Position numbers and translations under genes: made by a program. The notes beneath the pieces are model-generated. The model had not been told where the DNA came from. It searched no databases and saw only the letters and a program-made list of their open reading frames with translations. From Kribbella catacumbae DSM 19601 (GTDB taxonomy: Bacteria; Actinomycetota; Actinomycetes; Propionibacteriales; Kribbellaceae), in NCBI RefSeq assembly GCF_000372465.1, contig NZ_AQUZ01000017.1, positions 62,001 through 126,000 on the forward strand: DNA of 64,000 nt, written 5' to 3'. How positions within the stretch are numbered: position 1 is the stretch's first letter; every line of letters starts with the position of its first letter. Shown piece by piece: positions 16,011 to 26,123 of this stretch.

Positions 16011-17453
16011 GTGGACTACGACGAAGTGGAAGCCCTTCGACGGACCAGTGCGGCCTGGCGGCTGTTGCGGGCGAAGAACGCGCCCCTGGTGATCGGCTTC
16101 CTCGGGCGAGTGTTCGTCGAGGACAATGTCCGTGGCATCGCGGCCGCCGACCTGGTGGCCCGCCTGGACGACGAGCTGTACTCACTGAACGGGCGGCTGG
16201 GGGAGGAGACCTTCCCGCGTCCCGCCAAGGAGTACCTCGACGAGTGGGCGTCACCGGACTACGGCTGGCTGCGCAAGTACTACCCGCCGGGTGCGGACGA
16301 GCCACACTTCGACGCCACCACAGCAGTCGAGAAGGCACTCGCCTGGCTGCAGTCCCTGCAAACCAGATCGTTCGTCGGTACCGAGTCGAGACTGACCACG
16401 ATGTTCGATCTGCTGCGCCAGTTGGTGTTCGGTGCCGAGTCGGACCCCGACGTGCGGTTGGTGGAGCTGGAGCGGCAGCGCGGCGCGCTGGATCGCGAGA
16501 TCGAGCGGGTGCGCTCCGGCCAGGTGGAGCTGATGGACACCTCGGCCCAGCGGGATCGGTATCAGCAGTTCGCCCGGACCGCGATCGAGCTGCTGGCGGA
16601 CTTTCGCGAGGTGGAGAACAACTTCCGCACCCTCGACCGGGAGCTGCGCGAACGGATCACCGGCTGGACCGGGTCCAAGGGAGAGCTGCTCGAGGACGTG
16701 CTCGGCAGCCGCAACGGCATCTCCGATTCCGATCAGGGCAAGAGTTTCCACGCCTTCTACGACTTTTTGCTGTCCCCGCAGCGACAGGCCGAGTTCAGCG
16801 AACTGTTACAGCGGGTCCATGCCCTGGAAGCGGTCGGGCAGGTCGATCCCCGGATGCGGCAGATCCACTACGACTGGCTCGATGCAGGGGAGCGCACGCA
16901 GACCACGGTGCGGCTGTTGTCGGAGCAGTTGCGGCGCTTCCTGGACGATCAGGTGTTCCTGGAGAACCGGCGTGTTCTCGACCTGGTCAAGGGGATCGAG
17001 GCCACTTCCCTGCGGCTGCGCGAGCAACCGGCCATGGCGGTCGGAGCAGAGGTCGACGCTGTTGCGCCGACCGTGAACCTGCCAATGGAACGGCCGCTCT
17101 ACACCCCGCAGGCCAAGCAGCAGGTCGACAGCAGCAACGTGGACGACGAGGTTGCCGAGCTGGATGCGGCAGCTCTCTTCGAGCAGGTGTACGTCGATCC
17201 CGAACCACTGCGCGGCGGCGTACGGCGTGCTCTGCGGGGCCGGCGTCAGGTTGGCCTGGCGGAACTGCTGCAGACGCGTCCGATTGAGCAGGGACTGGCT
17301 GAGCTCGTCACGTATCTGTCGCTCAGCGACTCTGGTTTCACTGTGGTCTACGACGAGGAAGTCCGGGAGGAACTGGGCTGGCACGACCCAGCCGGACAGG
17401 AACGGACCGTGAGTCTACCGAGGGTGACCTTCGCCCGGACGGAGGAGTCGTGA
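16011..17453 (+). CDS. jetA: JetA, Wadjet type I kleisin-like subunit (DUF3375)
   Basis: First gene of a four-gene Wadjet operon, 480 residues, GTG start with GGGAGG upstream. The N-terminal segment (ALRRTSAAWRLLRAKNAPLVIGFL) and the central coiled-coil region (residues about 145-210) are typical of DUF3375/JetA, the MukF-like kleisin that links the two heads of the SMC-like JetC dimer. The order DUF3375-DUF4194-SMC-TOPRIM defines type I Wadjet. By knowledge of the family, the complex extrudes loops on DNA and cleaves small closed circles, protecting against plasmids. It overlaps jetB by GTGA. The upstream terminator marks the operon boundary. Confidence 0.93.
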   Translation: MDYDEVEALRRTSAAWRLLRAKNAPLVIGFLGRVFVEDNVRGIAAADLVARLDDELYSLNGRLGEETFPRPAKEYLDEWASPDYGWLRKYYPPGADEPHFDATTAVEKALAWLQSLQTRSFVGTESRLTTMFDLLRQLVFGAESDPDVRLVELERQRGALDREIERVRSGQVELMDTSAQRDRYQQFARTAIELLADFREVENNFRTLDRELRERITGWTGSKGELLEDVLGSRNGISDSDQGKSFHAFYDFLLSPQRQAEFSELLQRVHALEAVGQVDPRMRQIHYDWLDAGERTQTTVRLLSEQLRRFLDDQVFLENRRVLDLVKGIEATSLRLREQPAMAVGAEVDAVAPTVNLPMERPLYTPQAKQQVDSSNVDDEVAELDAAALFEQVYVDPEPLRGGVRRALRGRRQVGLAELLQTRPIEQGLAELVTYLSLSDSGFTVVYDEEVREELGWHDPAGQERTVSLPRVTFARTEES

Positions 17454-18061
17454 GCCAGCCCGTGGTCGCCCGGTCGGAGCTCGATCTTCCATTGGTGGTG
17501 ACAACCCTGCTCAAAGGGGTCGTCTACCAAGATCAGCACGAGAAGGTCTGGAGCCACCTGCTGCCGCTCCGCGCTCAGGTGGCCGACTATGTCGCGACAA
17601 TGGGCTTGATCGTCGTCATCGACGAAGCGGAGGGGTATGCCTTCCTGCGGTCCCGGCCGGTGGAGGACGACGAGCAGGCCGTGCCGCGGTTGATCGCGCG
17701 GCGCTCGCTCTCGTTCCCCGTCAGCTTGCTACTTGCTCTTCTGCGCAAGCGGTTGGCGCAGTTCGACGCCGACAACAGCGACACCCGCCTGATCCTCAGC
17801 CGCGACCAGATCGTCGAGTTGATCCGGGTCTTCCTGCCGGTCAACAGCAACGATGCCCGGCTGGTCGACCAGATCGACACCCAGATCGGCAAAGTGATCG
17901 AGCTGGGCTTCCTGCGCCGGCTTCCCGGCGAGGACAACCAGTTCGAGGTCCGCAGGATCCTGAAGGCCTTCGTCGACGCCCAGTGGCTGGCGGACTTCTC
18001 CGAGCGGCTGGCCGGGTACGCAGACGAGGTTGCCGGCCCGGTGGAGGGTACCGATGACTGA
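17450..18061 (+). CDS. jetB: JetB, Wadjet type I MukE-like subunit (DUF4194)
   Basis: A 203-residue protein starting at the GTG within the GTGA overlap with jetA. It is small and rich in winged-helix-like segments ([40 protein letters not shown]), matching DUF4194, the MukE-like KITE subunit that binds the JetA kleisin. It overlaps jetC by 8 bases, so translation is coupled and subunit ratios probably controlled. Length is normal for the family. Confidence 0.92.
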   Translation: MSQPVVARSELDLPLVVTTLLKGVVYQDQHEKVWSHLLPLRAQVADYVATMGLIVVIDEAEGYAFLRSRPVEDDEQAVPRLIARRSLSFPVSLLLALLRKRLAQFDADNSDTRLILSRDQIVELIRVFLPVNSNDARLVDQIDTQIGKVIELGFLRRLPGEDNQFEVRRILKAFVDAQWLADFSERLAGYADEVAGPVEGTDD

Positions 18062-21000
18062 GGGATTGTTCAGTGCGGTTGAGTTGCACGATGCCGAGGC
18101 TGCGGAACTGGTCGGCTACCGGCTGCAGCGGCTGGAATTGCGCAACTGGGGAACCTTCGATCGCCGGGTCTGGGAATTCGGGCTGGGGGGCAGCAACGCC
18201 CTGCTGACCGGGGATATCGGATCCGGCAAGTCGACCGTCGTCGATGCGATCACGACGCTACTGCTGCCCGCGAACCGGATCGCCTACAACAAGGCGGCCG
18301 GCGCCGAGACCCGCGAACGCAGCCTCCGCTCGTATGTCCTCGGCTACTACAAGTCCGAGCGGAGCGAGACCACCGGCACGTCGAGGCCGGTCGGGCTGCG
18401 CAAGGAGGATTCGTTCTCCGTGGTACTCGGAGTCTTCCACAACGCCGGCTTCGACAGCACAGTCACGCTGGCCCAGGTGTTCTGGACGGTGGCAGGGCGG
18501 CAGGGACAGCCGGAGCGCTTCTTCGTGGTCGCGGACACCGGGTTGAGCATCGGCACGGATTTCAGCGACTTCGGGCCCGAGCTGACCGGGCTGCGCAAAC
18601 GACTCCGGGCCCGCGGCGCGTTGGTCAAGGATCACTTCCCGGAGTACGGCCGGGAATACCGACGACGGATGGGGATCGAATCGGAGCAGGCTATGGACCT
18701 GTTCCACCAGACTGTCTCGATGAAGTCGGTCGGCGACCTGAACGACTTCGTTCGCACCCACATGCTGGAGCCGTTCGACGCAGCCTCCTGGATCGACAAG
18801 CTGGTCGGGCATTTCGACGATCTGACCCGGGCGCACGACGCCGTCGTACGGGCCAGAGCGCAACTGGCCGAACTGGAACCGTTGCTCTCCGACTGCGCGG
18901 TGTACGACCGGCTGACGGAACAGATCGCCGCGTTGACGGCGGAGCGGACGGCATTGCCGTTCTTCTGCGCGGACCGGAGGGTGGATCTGCTGGAGAGTCA
19001 GCGGCTGCGGCTGAGCGCCGACATCGCGCAGCGCGAGGAAGAGTTGAGCCGGATCCGCGGCGAACTCCGCGAGTTGAGTACCGAAAAGGGACGGCTGGAG
19101 CTGGAACGAGCCGGATACGGCGGTAACCGGATCGGCGAGCTCGAGCGGTTGATCGACTCTGAGACCTCGGCGGTCGGGCCGCGGCAGCAGAAGTTCCAGC
19201 GCTATAACGAGCTGCTCGCCGAGACGGAGCTGGAGGACGTAGAAGCCGCGGAGCAGTTCGAGAGGCGCCGCCGGCAGGTGCTGGAGGAGCTTGCCGCAGC
19301 CGAGATCTCGGCCGGCGACGTACAGAACCAGCTAACCGAGACCGCGGTCGAGAGGGTCCTGATCGAGGACCAAGGCAAGGAACTGAACGCTGAGCTGCTC
19401 AGCTTGCGGAAGCAGCGGAGCAATATCCCGCGCCGCACACTCGAACTCCGTCAGGCGTTGTGTGACGACTTGCGGCTGAACACGGCCGATCTGCCGTTCG
19501 CCGGTGAACTGATCCAGGTCCGGCCCGAGGAGTCGGAATGGGAAGGCGCGGCCGAGCGGGTACTGCGTGGCTTCGGCACCTCGATCCTGGTCGGACAGGA
19601 CCACTACGCCGAGGTGTCGGACTGGATCAACGGGCGGCATCTGAACGGCCGGATCGTGTACTACCGGGTGCCGAAGGCAATGGTGCCTACCGTGGTACGG
19701 CCTGATGTGGCCCGTCCACTGTTCGACAAACTCGACCTCAAAGAGTCGGCGTTCTCCGACTGGCTGGATCGCGAGCTGGTCAAGCGGGCCGATCACGACT
19801 GCGTCGACACCATGTCAGAGTTCCGTCGAGCCGCCGTTGCGGTGACCCGGTCCGGACAGATCAAGGCGCGCGGAGGCAGGCACGAGAAGAACGACAGCAC
19901 CCGGATCGACGACCGTACGTCGTACGTTCTGGGCTGGACCAACGAGCTGAAGATCCAGACCCTGCTGGCGCAGGCACAAGGCATTCAGACCAGGTTGCAG
20001 CAGGCGGCGGAGACGCAACGGAAACTGAATGACCGCCTTCGACAGGCTGACGCCCGCAAGAGTGCCCTGGGCAAGCTGGAGGAGTTCGGGGACTGGGCGG
20101 ACCTGGACTGGCAGAGCCTGGTGAAACGGATCGCCGGGTACGAGGCCGAGAAGGCCGAGCTGGAGCGCTCGACCGGGCAGCTCGCGGAGGTCGCCGCAAG
20201 GCTGGCTGATCTGGACGTGCAGCTAGCGGCGAGCACGACGCGGCGGGACGAGCTGATCAAGCACAACGGTAAGGATGAGAGCAGCTTGGAGGACACCGAG
20301 CGTCAACTGACAGCCGCGCGGGTCGTCCTGGCCGGCGACGGCTTGGCCGATGCCCAGAAGATGTTCAGCTCCCTGGCGGCACGGATCGAAGCCGAGCCTG
20401 TCGAACCCGCCGGCTACGGAGCGGTCGAGCTTGAGTTGCAGCGGGTGCTGACCACGGCCTTGGAAGGCAAGGACAGGGCGCAGCACCAGGCGGCGGGCCG
20501 GGCAGTCGGCAAGATGCGGGAGTTCCGGCAGCGATATCCGGTCGACGCCACTGAGCTGGACGATTCGATCGACGCTGCCGCGGAGTACCGGCGGCTGCAT
20601 GATCGGTTACGTGACGACGACCTGCCCCGATTCGAGGAAGATTTCAAGGCCTACCTGAACACCAACACGATCCGCGACATCGCGACCTTCCAGTCACAAC
20701 TCAACAAGCAGCTCGACCTGATCGGGTCCCGCGTCACCACCATCAACGAGTCGCTGGTCAGTATCGACTACAACCCGGATCGCTACATCCGGCTGGAGAC
20801 GACCGCGACCCCGAACGTGGAGATCCGCGAGTTCCGCCGGGACCTGAGGGCCTGCACCGACGACTCGCTGCCAGGTGAGGACACTGACCAGTACTCCGAA
20901 CAGAAGTTCCTGCAGGTCAAGCGGATCATCGAACGCTTCCGTGGCCGGGAAGGGCAGACCGAGCTCGATCGGTCCTGGACCAGACGGGTCACCGATGTAC

Positions 21001-21434
21001 GGCAGTGGTACGTGTTCACCGCGTCAGAGAGGTGGCGGACAGATGACACCGAGCATGAGCACTACACCGACTCGGGCGGCAAGTCCGGCGGGCAGAAGGA
21101 GAAGCTCGCGTACACCATCCTCGCGGCGTCACTGGCCTACCAGTTCAAGCTCGAGTGGGGTGCGAGCCGGTCGAAGACGTTCCGGTTCGTGGTGATCGAC
21201 GAGGCCTTCGGACGCGGGTCGGACGAGTCGACCCGGTTCGCGCTGTCGCTGTTCCGGCGGCTTGGTCTGCAGCTGCTGATCGTCACGCCGTTGCAGAAGA
21301 TCCATGTGATCGAACCCTTCGTGTCCGCCGTGGGGTTCGTGGACAACCCGAATGGGGCGTACTCGAGGCTGCAGACGTTGACGGTCGAGGAGTATCGCGA
21401 ACGTCAGGCTTCCCGGGCAGCCCGGGCCGGGTGA
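18054..21434 (+). CDS. jetC: JetC, Wadjet type I SMC/MukB-like ATPase
   Basis: A 1126-residue SMC-like motor ATPase. The start is ATG 18054, overlapping jetB. The N-terminal half-head has the Walker [10 protein letters not shown] at residues 53-61. Long coiled-coil arms follow (about 270-470 and 650-900), interrupted by a hinge-like globular region (about 480-650). The C-terminal half-head holds the ABC signature [14 protein letters not shown] and the Walker [11 protein letters not shown], with the D-loop and H-loop region following (LIVTPLQKI). All ATPase motifs look intact, so the motor should be active. It forms the loop-extruding core with JetA and JetB. Confidence 0.95.
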   Translation: MTEGLFSAVELHDAEAAELVGYRLQRLELRNWGTFDRRVWEFGLGGSNALLTGDIGSGKSTVVDAITTLLLPANRIAYNKAAGAETRERSLRSYVLGYYKSERSETTGTSRPVGLRKEDSFSVVLGVFHNAGFDSTVTLAQVFWTVAGRQGQPERFFVVADTGLSIGTDFSDFGPELTGLRKRLRARGALVKDHFPEYGREYRRRMGIESEQAMDLFHQTVSMKSVGDLNDFVRTHMLEPFDAASWIDKLVGHFDDLTRAHDAVVRARAQLAELEPLLSDCAVYDRLTEQIAALTAERTALPFFCADRRVDLLESQRLRLSADIAQREEELSRIRGELRELSTEKGRLELERAGYGGNRIGELERLIDSETSAVGPRQQKFQRYNELLAETELEDVEAAEQFERRRRQVLEELAAAEISAGDVQNQLTETAVERVLIEDQGKELNAELLSLRKQRSNIPRRTLELRQALCDDLRLNTADLPFAGELIQVRPEESEWEGAAERVLRGFGTSILVGQDHYAEVSDWINGRHLNGRIVYYRVPKAMVPTVVRPDVARPLFDKLDLKESAFSDWLDRELVKRADHDCVDTMSEFRRAAVAVTRSGQIKARGGRHEKNDSTRIDDRTSYVLGWTNELKIQTLLAQAQGIQTRLQQAAETQRKLNDRLRQADARKSALGKLEEFGDWADLDWQSLVKRIAGYEAEKAELERSTGQLAEVAARLADLDVQLAASTTRRDELIKHNGKDESSLEDTERQLTAARVVLAGDGLADAQKMFSSLAARIEAEPVEPAGYGAVELELQRVLTTALEGKDRAQHQAAGRAVGKMREFRQRYPVDATELDDSIDAAAEYRRLHDRLRDDDLPRFEEDFKAYLNTNTIRDIATFQSQLNKQLDLIGSRVTTINESLVSIDYNPDRYIRLETTATPNVEIREFRRDLRACTDDSLPGEDTDQYSEQKFLQVKRIIERFRGREGQTELDRSWTRRVTDVRQWYVFTASERWRTDDTEHEHYTDSGGKSGGQKEKLAYTILAASLAYQFKLEWGASRSKTFRFVVIDEAFGRGSDESTRFALSLFRRLGLQLLIVTPLQKIHVIEPFVSAVGFVDNPNGAYSRLQTLTVEEYRERQASRAARAG

Positions 21435-22594
21435 CGATGACCTGGACCCTGCCGTCCGAAATCGTCCAACGGCTCCGCGACCGGTGGCTCAAAGGGGGCG
21501 ACCTGGCCGCGCTGGTGACCGGCCGGGGCTGGCAGCCGATCGCCCTCACCATCAAAGGCCCCTCAGTCACCGAGCTGGGCGACGACCTTGCCGCGGTGCA
21601 GGCCTGGGCAGCGAGGTGGACCGCTCAGGGCGACCTGCGGGTCGAGTCCCGGCCGCTCGGTGGGCGCAAGGTGGGGACGAACGCGGTGCCGGCCAAGGCG
21701 TGGATCGATACTCCACAGAAGTTGTGGCGGGTGCTCGGCGTCGTCCGGGAGGTCGAGCGGTTCGTCGACTTGTTCGAGCGGACCAGCGAGCTGGAACCGG
21801 TGCTGCTCGGCTGGATGGCGGACCACCCGCTGAAGGTGCTGTCGTCGGCTGACAGCTGGTTGCGGCTGGTCGCGACGGTGACGTGGGTGGCCGGGCTGGA
21901 GCGCACCTCGGACGTCTACCTGCGGCAGATCGCCGTACCGGGCGTGGACACCAAGTTCATCGAGGCCAACCGTTCGGTGCTGACGGACCTTCTCGATCTG
22001 CGGTTGCCCGCCGGAAGGATCGACATCTCGGTGCCGCGGGCGGACTTCACCGCGCGGTACGGGTTTCTCAGGAAGCCCGGATACGTGCGGATCCGCTATC
22101 TGGACGGCGAGCCGCGGGGCTTCACCGAGATGGCGCTGCGGACGTCGGAGCTGGCCGCGAACCCGTTGCCGGTGTCGACCGTCTACGTGGTGGAGAACGA
22201 GGTCACCTATCTGGCCTTTCCCGCCGTGCGTGACGCGGTCGTCCTTTGGGGCAGCGGGTATGCGGTTTCGGTTCTCCGCTCGCTGTCGTGGTTGCGGGAG
22301 CGCGAGCTGATCTACTGGGGCGACATCGATACGCACGGTTTCCGGATCCTGCATCGACTGCGGGAGTATTTCCCCGCGGCCAGGTCGATGCTGATGGACC
22401 GGGCGACGTTGCTGTTGCACGAGGGCCAGTGGGTGGACGAGCCAGTCCAGGTGCGCGAGCCGCTGACCCGGCTGACCGAGGCGGAGACAGCCCTCTACCA
22501 CGATCTTGTCGAAGACCTGTTCGGTCCCGCTGTCCGGCTAGAGCAGGAACGGGTCGGTTTCGCGGCCCTGGAGGCTGCACTCGGACCCGGTTAG
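21431..22594 (+). CDS. jetD: JetD, Wadjet type I TOPRIM nuclease (DUF3322-DUF2220)
   Basis: Last gene of the Wadjet operon, 387 residues from GTG 21431 (GTGA overlap with jetC); ATG 21437, two codons later, is an alternative. The N-terminal half corresponds to DUF3322. The C-terminal half is the DUF2220 TOPRIM domain related to the topoisomerase VI A subunit, with the conserved acidic residues visible: [16 protein letters not shown] (catalytic Glu) and [16 protein letters not shown] (the DxD pair). JetD cuts the circular DNA recognised by the JetABC motor. All four proteins appear full length, so the defence system is likely functional. The leuS attenuator begins within 25 bases of its stop. 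Confidence 0.93.
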   Translation: MTMTWTLPSEIVQRLRDRWLKGGDLAALVTGRGWQPIALTIKGPSVTELGDDLAAVQAWAARWTAQGDLRVESRPLGGRKVGTNAVPAKAWIDTPQKLWRVLGVVREVERFVDLFERTSELEPVLLGWMADHPLKVLSSADSWLRLVATVTWVAGLERTSDVYLRQIAVPGVDTKFIEANRSVLTDLLDLRLPAGRIDISVPRADFTARYGFLRKPGYVRIRYLDGEPRGFTEMALRTSELAANPLPVSTVYVVENEVTYLAFPAVRDAVVLWGSGYAVSVLRSLSWLRERELIYWGDIDTHGFRILHRLREYFPAARSMLMDRATLLLHEGQWVDEPVQVREPLTRLTEAETALYHDLVEDLFGPAVRLEQERVGFAALEAALGPG

Positions 22595-22602
22595 AGGTGC
22601 GC

Positions 22603-22608
22603 TATTCT
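22603..22608 (+). promoter_or_regulatory. -10 element of the leuS leader transcript
   Basis: TATTCT lies 7 bases before the leader ORF start codon. This spacing would place the transcription start at or next to the ATG, giving a leaderless leader peptide. A weak TCGGAC at 22581-22586 could be the -35 element. Confidence 0.5.
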
Positions 22609-22615
22609 GAGACGC

Positions 22616-22642
22616 ATGCGAGTGACCCTGCTCCTTATCTAG
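22616..22642 (+). CDS. leuS leader peptide (8 residues, three consecutive Leu codons)
   Basis: ATG CGA GTG ACC CTG CTC CTT ATC TAG encodes MRVTLLLI, ending in Leu-Leu-Leu-Ile. It uses CTT, a rare leucine codon in this GC-rich genome, and lies in the 180-base gap between jetD and leuS, followed by a terminator. A run of the cognate amino acid codons before a terminator upstream of its own aminoacyl-tRNA synthetase is the hallmark of ribosome-mediated attenuation: when charged Leu-tRNA is scarce the ribosome stalls and leuS is expressed. This is inferred from layout. Confidence 0.7.
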   Translation: MRVTLLLI

Positions 22643-22689
22643 CCGTACTGGCAACCAGGCGCCATCTACAGCGCCGATCAGTGCGGCGT

Positions 22690-22712
22690 CCCCTCCTGTG
22701 CGAGGGGCTTTT
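22690..22712 (+). terminator. Attenuator terminator in the leuS leader
   Basis: CCCCTC (22690-22695), loop CTGTGC, GAGGGG (22702-22707), then CTTTTT. A competing upstream stem, GGCGC..GCGCC, lies between the leader stop and this hairpin, providing the alternative pairing expected of an attenuator. Confidence 0.75.
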
Positions 22713-22774
22713 TCATTTGCGGGCAGCTTTCTGGCAGGGTTCCCATGACATCACTAGAACGCAGGAGTACGACG

Positions 22775-25264
22775 GTGAGCGACCAGGTGGAGCACGAGGC
22801 GGACGACGCGATCGACCGCGGCGGCTACGACTTCAACGTCATGCAGGCCAAGTGGCGGCCGGTCTGGGAGAAGCTCGACCCGTTCAAGGCGCGCGACGAC
22901 GGCTCCGCGGAGCGCCGGTACGCGCTGACGATGTTCTCCTACCCGTCCGGTGACCTGCACATGGGCCACGGCGAGGTGTTCGCGCTGCACGACGTGCTGT
23001 CCCGGTTCTGGTTCCAGCAGGGGTACGACGTGCTGAACCCGATCGGCTGGGACTCCTTCGGGCTGCCCGCCGAGAACGCGGCGATCAAGCGCAACGAGCA
23101 CCCGGCGACGTACACGTACGCCAACATCGAGACCCAGGCGGAGTCGATCCGGCGGTACGCGCTGAGCTTCGACTGGTCGCGCCGGCTGCACACGTCCGAC
23201 CCGGAGTACTACCGGTGGACGCAGTGGCTGTTCCTGCGCTTCTACGAGCGCGGACTGGCCTACCGCAAGGCGTCGTACGTGAACTGGTGCCCGAACGACC
23301 AGACGGTGCTGGCCAACGAGCAGGTCGTGCAGGGCCGCTGTGAGCGCTGTGGCTTCGAGGTGACCAAGCGCGAGCTGACCCAGTGGTACTTCAAGACCAC
23401 GGCCTACGCGCAGCGGCTGCTGGACGACATGGACCAGCTGCAGTGGCCGGAAGAGATCCTGCTGCAGCAGCGGAACTGGATCGGCCGCTCCGAGGGCGCC
23501 TTCGCCTCCTTCGAGGTGGAGGGCCGCGACGAGCCGATCAAGGTCTTCACCACTCGTCCCGACACGCTGTTCGGCGCCACCTTCATGGTGGTCGCGCCGG
23601 ACGCCAAGCTGGCCGAGGAACTGGTCACGCCGGAGCAGCGCGAGGCCTTCGACGAGTACCTGAAGGCCGTCAAGGCGTCGACCGAGATCGAGCGGCTGAG
23701 CACCGACCGGGAGAAGACCGGTGTCTTCCTGGGGTCCTATGCGACCAACCCGGTGACCGGTGAGCGGATCCCGATCTGGGCCGCCGACTACGTGCTGTCC
23801 GACTATGGCACCGGCGCGATCATGGCCGTGCCCGGGCAGGACTCACGGGACTGGGAGTTCGCGGAGAAGTTCGGCCTGCCGATCGTACGGACCGTGCAGC
23901 CGGAGGCGGGTTTCGACGGCAAGGCGTTCACCGGCGAGGGGCCGGCGATCAACAGCGCCAACGACGAGATCAGCCTGGACGGGCTGCCGATCACCGAGGC
24001 CAAGGCCCGGATCATCGACTGGCTGCAGGACAAAGGCCTGGGTGAGCGGACGATCAACTTCCGGCTGCGCGACTGGCTGCTGAGCCGGCAGCGCTACTGG
24101 GGTGCGCCGATCCCGATGATCCACTGCGCCGCGTGCGGCGAAGTACCGGTCCCGGATGACCAGCTGCCGGTGGAGCTGCCCGACCTGCGGGGCGAAGCTC
24201 TCGCTCCCCGGGGTGTCTCGCCCCTGGCGTCGGCCCGCGACTGGGTCGAGGTCAGCTGCCCGAAGTGTGGCGGTCCCGCCGAGCGGGACACCGACACGAT
24301 GGACACCTTCGTCGACTCGTCCTGGTACTTCCTGCGCTACCTGTCGCCGGACTACACCGAGGGCGCGTTCGACCCGGAGGCCGCGCGCCGCTGGATGCCG
24401 ACGTACCAGTACGTCGGTGGGAAGGAGCACGCCGTCCTGCACCTGCTGTACGCGCGCTTCTTCGTCAAGGCGCTGCACGACATGGGGATGCTGGACGCCA
24501 CCGAGCCTTTCGCCCGGCTGCTGAACCAGGGCCAGGTGATCAACGAGGGCAAGGCGATGAGCAAGTCGCTGGGCAACGGTGTGAACCTGGGCGACCAGCT
24601 GGATGCCTTCGGCGTCGACGCGGTCCGGCTGACGATGGTCTTCGCCGGTCCGCCGGACGACGACATCGACTGGGCCGACATGTCGCCGGGCGGCTCGCTG
24701 AAGTTCCTGCAGCGGGCCTGGCGGCTGAGCGGGTCGGTCGAGTCCCCGGTCGGAGTGGACTTCAGTACCGGTGATCTGGCGCTGCGCAAGCTGACCCACC
24801 GCACGGTGGCCGACGCGACCGAGCTGATCGAGTCGTACCGGTTCAACGTGATGATCGCGCGCGTGATGGAGCTGGTGAACGCGACCCGCAAGGCGATCGA
24901 CTCCGGCCCGGGTGCGGCCGACCCGGCCGTCCGCGAGGCGGTCGAGACGGTGTCGATCCTGCTGAGCCTGGTCGCGCCGTACACGGCCGAGGACATGTGG
25001 GAGAACCTGGGCCACGAGCCCACGGTCGCCAAGGCCGGCTGGCCGAAGGTCGACCCGGCTCTGCTGGTCCAGGACTCGGTCATCGCCATCGTCCAGATCG
25101 CCGGCAAGGTCAAGGACCGGCTGGAGGTGTCACCCGGCATCTCCGACGCCGAGCTGGAGCAGCTGGCGCTGGCGTCCGAGGCCGTGCAGAAGGCTCTGGA
25201 CGGCCGGGGCACCCGCAAGGTCATCGTCCGCGCGCCGAAGCTGGTCAACATCGTCCCTGCCTGA
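22775..25264 (+). CDS. leuS: Leucyl-tRNA synthetase
   Basis: Class I aminoacyl-tRNA synthetase that charges tRNA-Leu; 829 residues from GTG 22775, which has AGGAG at good spacing. An in-frame ATG at 22745 would add 10 residues. The HIGH motif is HMGH (residues 62-65) and the KMSKS loop is KAMSKS (593-598). The CP1 editing domain occupies about residues 225-420 and contains [20 protein letters not shown] CxxC pair ([20 protein letters not shown]) marks a zinc-type insert. The C-terminal anticodon-binding domain ends ITD-like with [15 protein letters not shown], typical of LeuRS. It is preceded by its leader-peptide attenuator. Confidence 0.97.
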   Translation: MSDQVEHEADDAIDRGGYDFNVMQAKWRPVWEKLDPFKARDDGSAERRYALTMFSYPSGDLHMGHGEVFALHDVLSRFWFQQGYDVLNPIGWDSFGLPAENAAIKRNEHPATYTYANIETQAESIRRYALSFDWSRRLHTSDPEYYRWTQWLFLRFYERGLAYRKASYVNWCPNDQTVLANEQVVQGRCERCGFEVTKRELTQWYFKTTAYAQRLLDDMDQLQWPEEILLQQRNWIGRSEGAFASFEVEGRDEPIKVFTTRPDTLFGATFMVVAPDAKLAEELVTPEQREAFDEYLKAVKASTEIERLSTDREKTGVFLGSYATNPVTGERIPIWAADYVLSDYGTGAIMAVPGQDSRDWEFAEKFGLPIVRTVQPEAGFDGKAFTGEGPAINSANDEISLDGLPITEAKARIIDWLQDKGLGERTINFRLRDWLLSRQRYWGAPIPMIHCAACGEVPVPDDQLPVELPDLRGEALAPRGVSPLASARDWVEVSCPKCGGPAERDTDTMDTFVDSSWYFLRYLSPDYTEGAFDPEAARRWMPTYQYVGGKEHAVLHLLYARFFVKALHDMGMLDATEPFARLLNQGQVINEGKAMSKSLGNGVNLGDQLDAFGVDAVRLTMVFAGPPDDDIDWADMSPGGSLKFLQRAWRLSGSVESPVGVDFSTGDLALRKLTHRTVADATELIESYRFNVMIARVMELVNATRKAIDSGPGAADPAVREAVETVSILLSLVAPYTAEDMWENLGHEPTVAKAGWPKVDPALLVQDSVIAIVQIAGKVKDRLEVSPGISDAELEQLALASEAVQKALDGRGTRKVIVRAPKLVNIVPA

Positions 25265-25276
25265 GACGCTGCACGG

Positions 25277-25696
25277 ATGCGTTCAGAGCTGATCGACGTC
25301 GGAACGGGCGGCCGCGAGGTCGTATTCGACCTGACGAGCAAGTGCGAGCAGTTCGTCTCCGCTGGGGCCCATCAGGCCCGGGGAGACGGACTGCTGCACG
25401 TGTTCGTCCCGCACGCGACCGCCGGGATCGCGATCCTGGAGACCGGGGCGGGCAGCGACACCGACCTGCTCGCGGTACTCGAGCAACTGCTGCCGCGCGA
25501 CTTCGGCTGGCAGCACCGGCACGGTGCGCCGGGCCACGGGCGCGACCACGTGCTGCCCGCGCTGATCCCGCCGTACGCGTCGATCCCGGTGATCGGCGGC
25601 CGGATGACCCTGGGCACCTGGCAGTCGATCTGCCTGGTGGACACCAATGTGGACAACCCGCAGCGGCAGGTCCGCCTTTCTTGGTTGCCGAGGTAA
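25277..25696 (+). CDS. YjbQ/UPF0047 family protein (secondary thiamine-phosphate synthase-like)
   Basis: A compact 139-residue protein with the signature of the UPF0047 family: LLHVFVPHATAGIAILE near the middle, HGAPGHGRDHVLPALIPP, and a final TWQSICLVDTN. Conserved His residues in HATAGI and GRDHV probably bind a metal. Family members can partly replace thiamine-phosphate synthase, but their true role is unsettled. It starts 12 bases after leuS and is probably co-transcribed with it. Confidence 0.9.
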   Translation: MRSELIDVGTGGREVVFDLTSKCEQFVSAGAHQARGDGLLHVFVPHATAGIAILETGAGSDTDLLAVLEQLLPRDFGWQHRHGAPGHGRDHVLPALIPPYASIPVIGGRMTLGTWQSICLVDTNVDNPQRQVRLSWLPR

Positions 25697-25749
25697 CTGT
25701 TTTTTCAATTACGCGACAGCTTATTGACGACTTATTGCGATGTTGCCGA

Positions 25750-25762
25750 ATGCGTTACGCAT
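25750..25762. promoter_or_regulatory. Perfect 6-1-6 palindrome
   Basis: ATGCGT-T-ACGCAT, in the 427-base stretch between yjbQ and the XRE-STAND gene. The surrounding DNA (25697-25800) is noticeably AT-richer than its neighbours and looks like a promoter region. Which gene it controls is unclear. Confidence 0.4.
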
Positions 25763-25792
25763 GCGAAACACGTCTCCGCTTGAATACTCCAC

Positions 25793-25999
25793 ATGGCGGC
25801 CCTGGAGAACCTGCGTGAGCACTGGCTCGTGGTCGGTACCGAGCTCCTGGTCCGCGCGACCAGAGGTATTTGCGACGGCAGTCTGCTGAATGCGGATTCG
25901 GGTCGCGCCGACACCCGCGCGCGGATCGAGGAATGGTCCGGCGTGCTGTCTCTTTATGCCCCGGTCACTGAGAAAGATTCGATTCGCGTCAGCGCCTGA
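25793..25999 (+). CDS. Hypothetical small protein (68 residues)
   Basis: An ATG-started frame in the otherwise gene-free interval before the XRE-STAND regulator. Third codon positions are GC-rich in the first half and weaker in the second. The predicted protein begins with an amphipathic helix (MAALENLREHWLVVGTELLV) and has no recognisable motif. A palindrome lies 30 bases upstream. It could be a real small gene or chance; no family recognised. Confidence 0.3.
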   Translation: MAALENLREHWLVVGTELLVRATRGICDGSLLNADSGRADTRARIEEWSGVLSLYAPVTEKDSIRVSA

Positions 26000-26123
26000 C
26001 GCGGCAATCAATCGCTTGTCGCTCCGCTGTCCCGCAGTGTGGTCACTGGGTGCATACGGCCCCGACACCCCTGTCACGCTATGTTGTGGGGGGACTGTGA
26101 GGCTCTGAATGGGGTGACGGGCT

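Noticed and set aside
16011-22594. Operon as a MukBEF or SbcCD chromosome or repair complex
   Set aside because: The fourth gene with the DUF3322/DUF2220 TOPRIM domain and the DUF3375/DUF4194 pair are specific to Wadjet; MukBEF lacks a nuclease subunit and SbcCD has a different partner.
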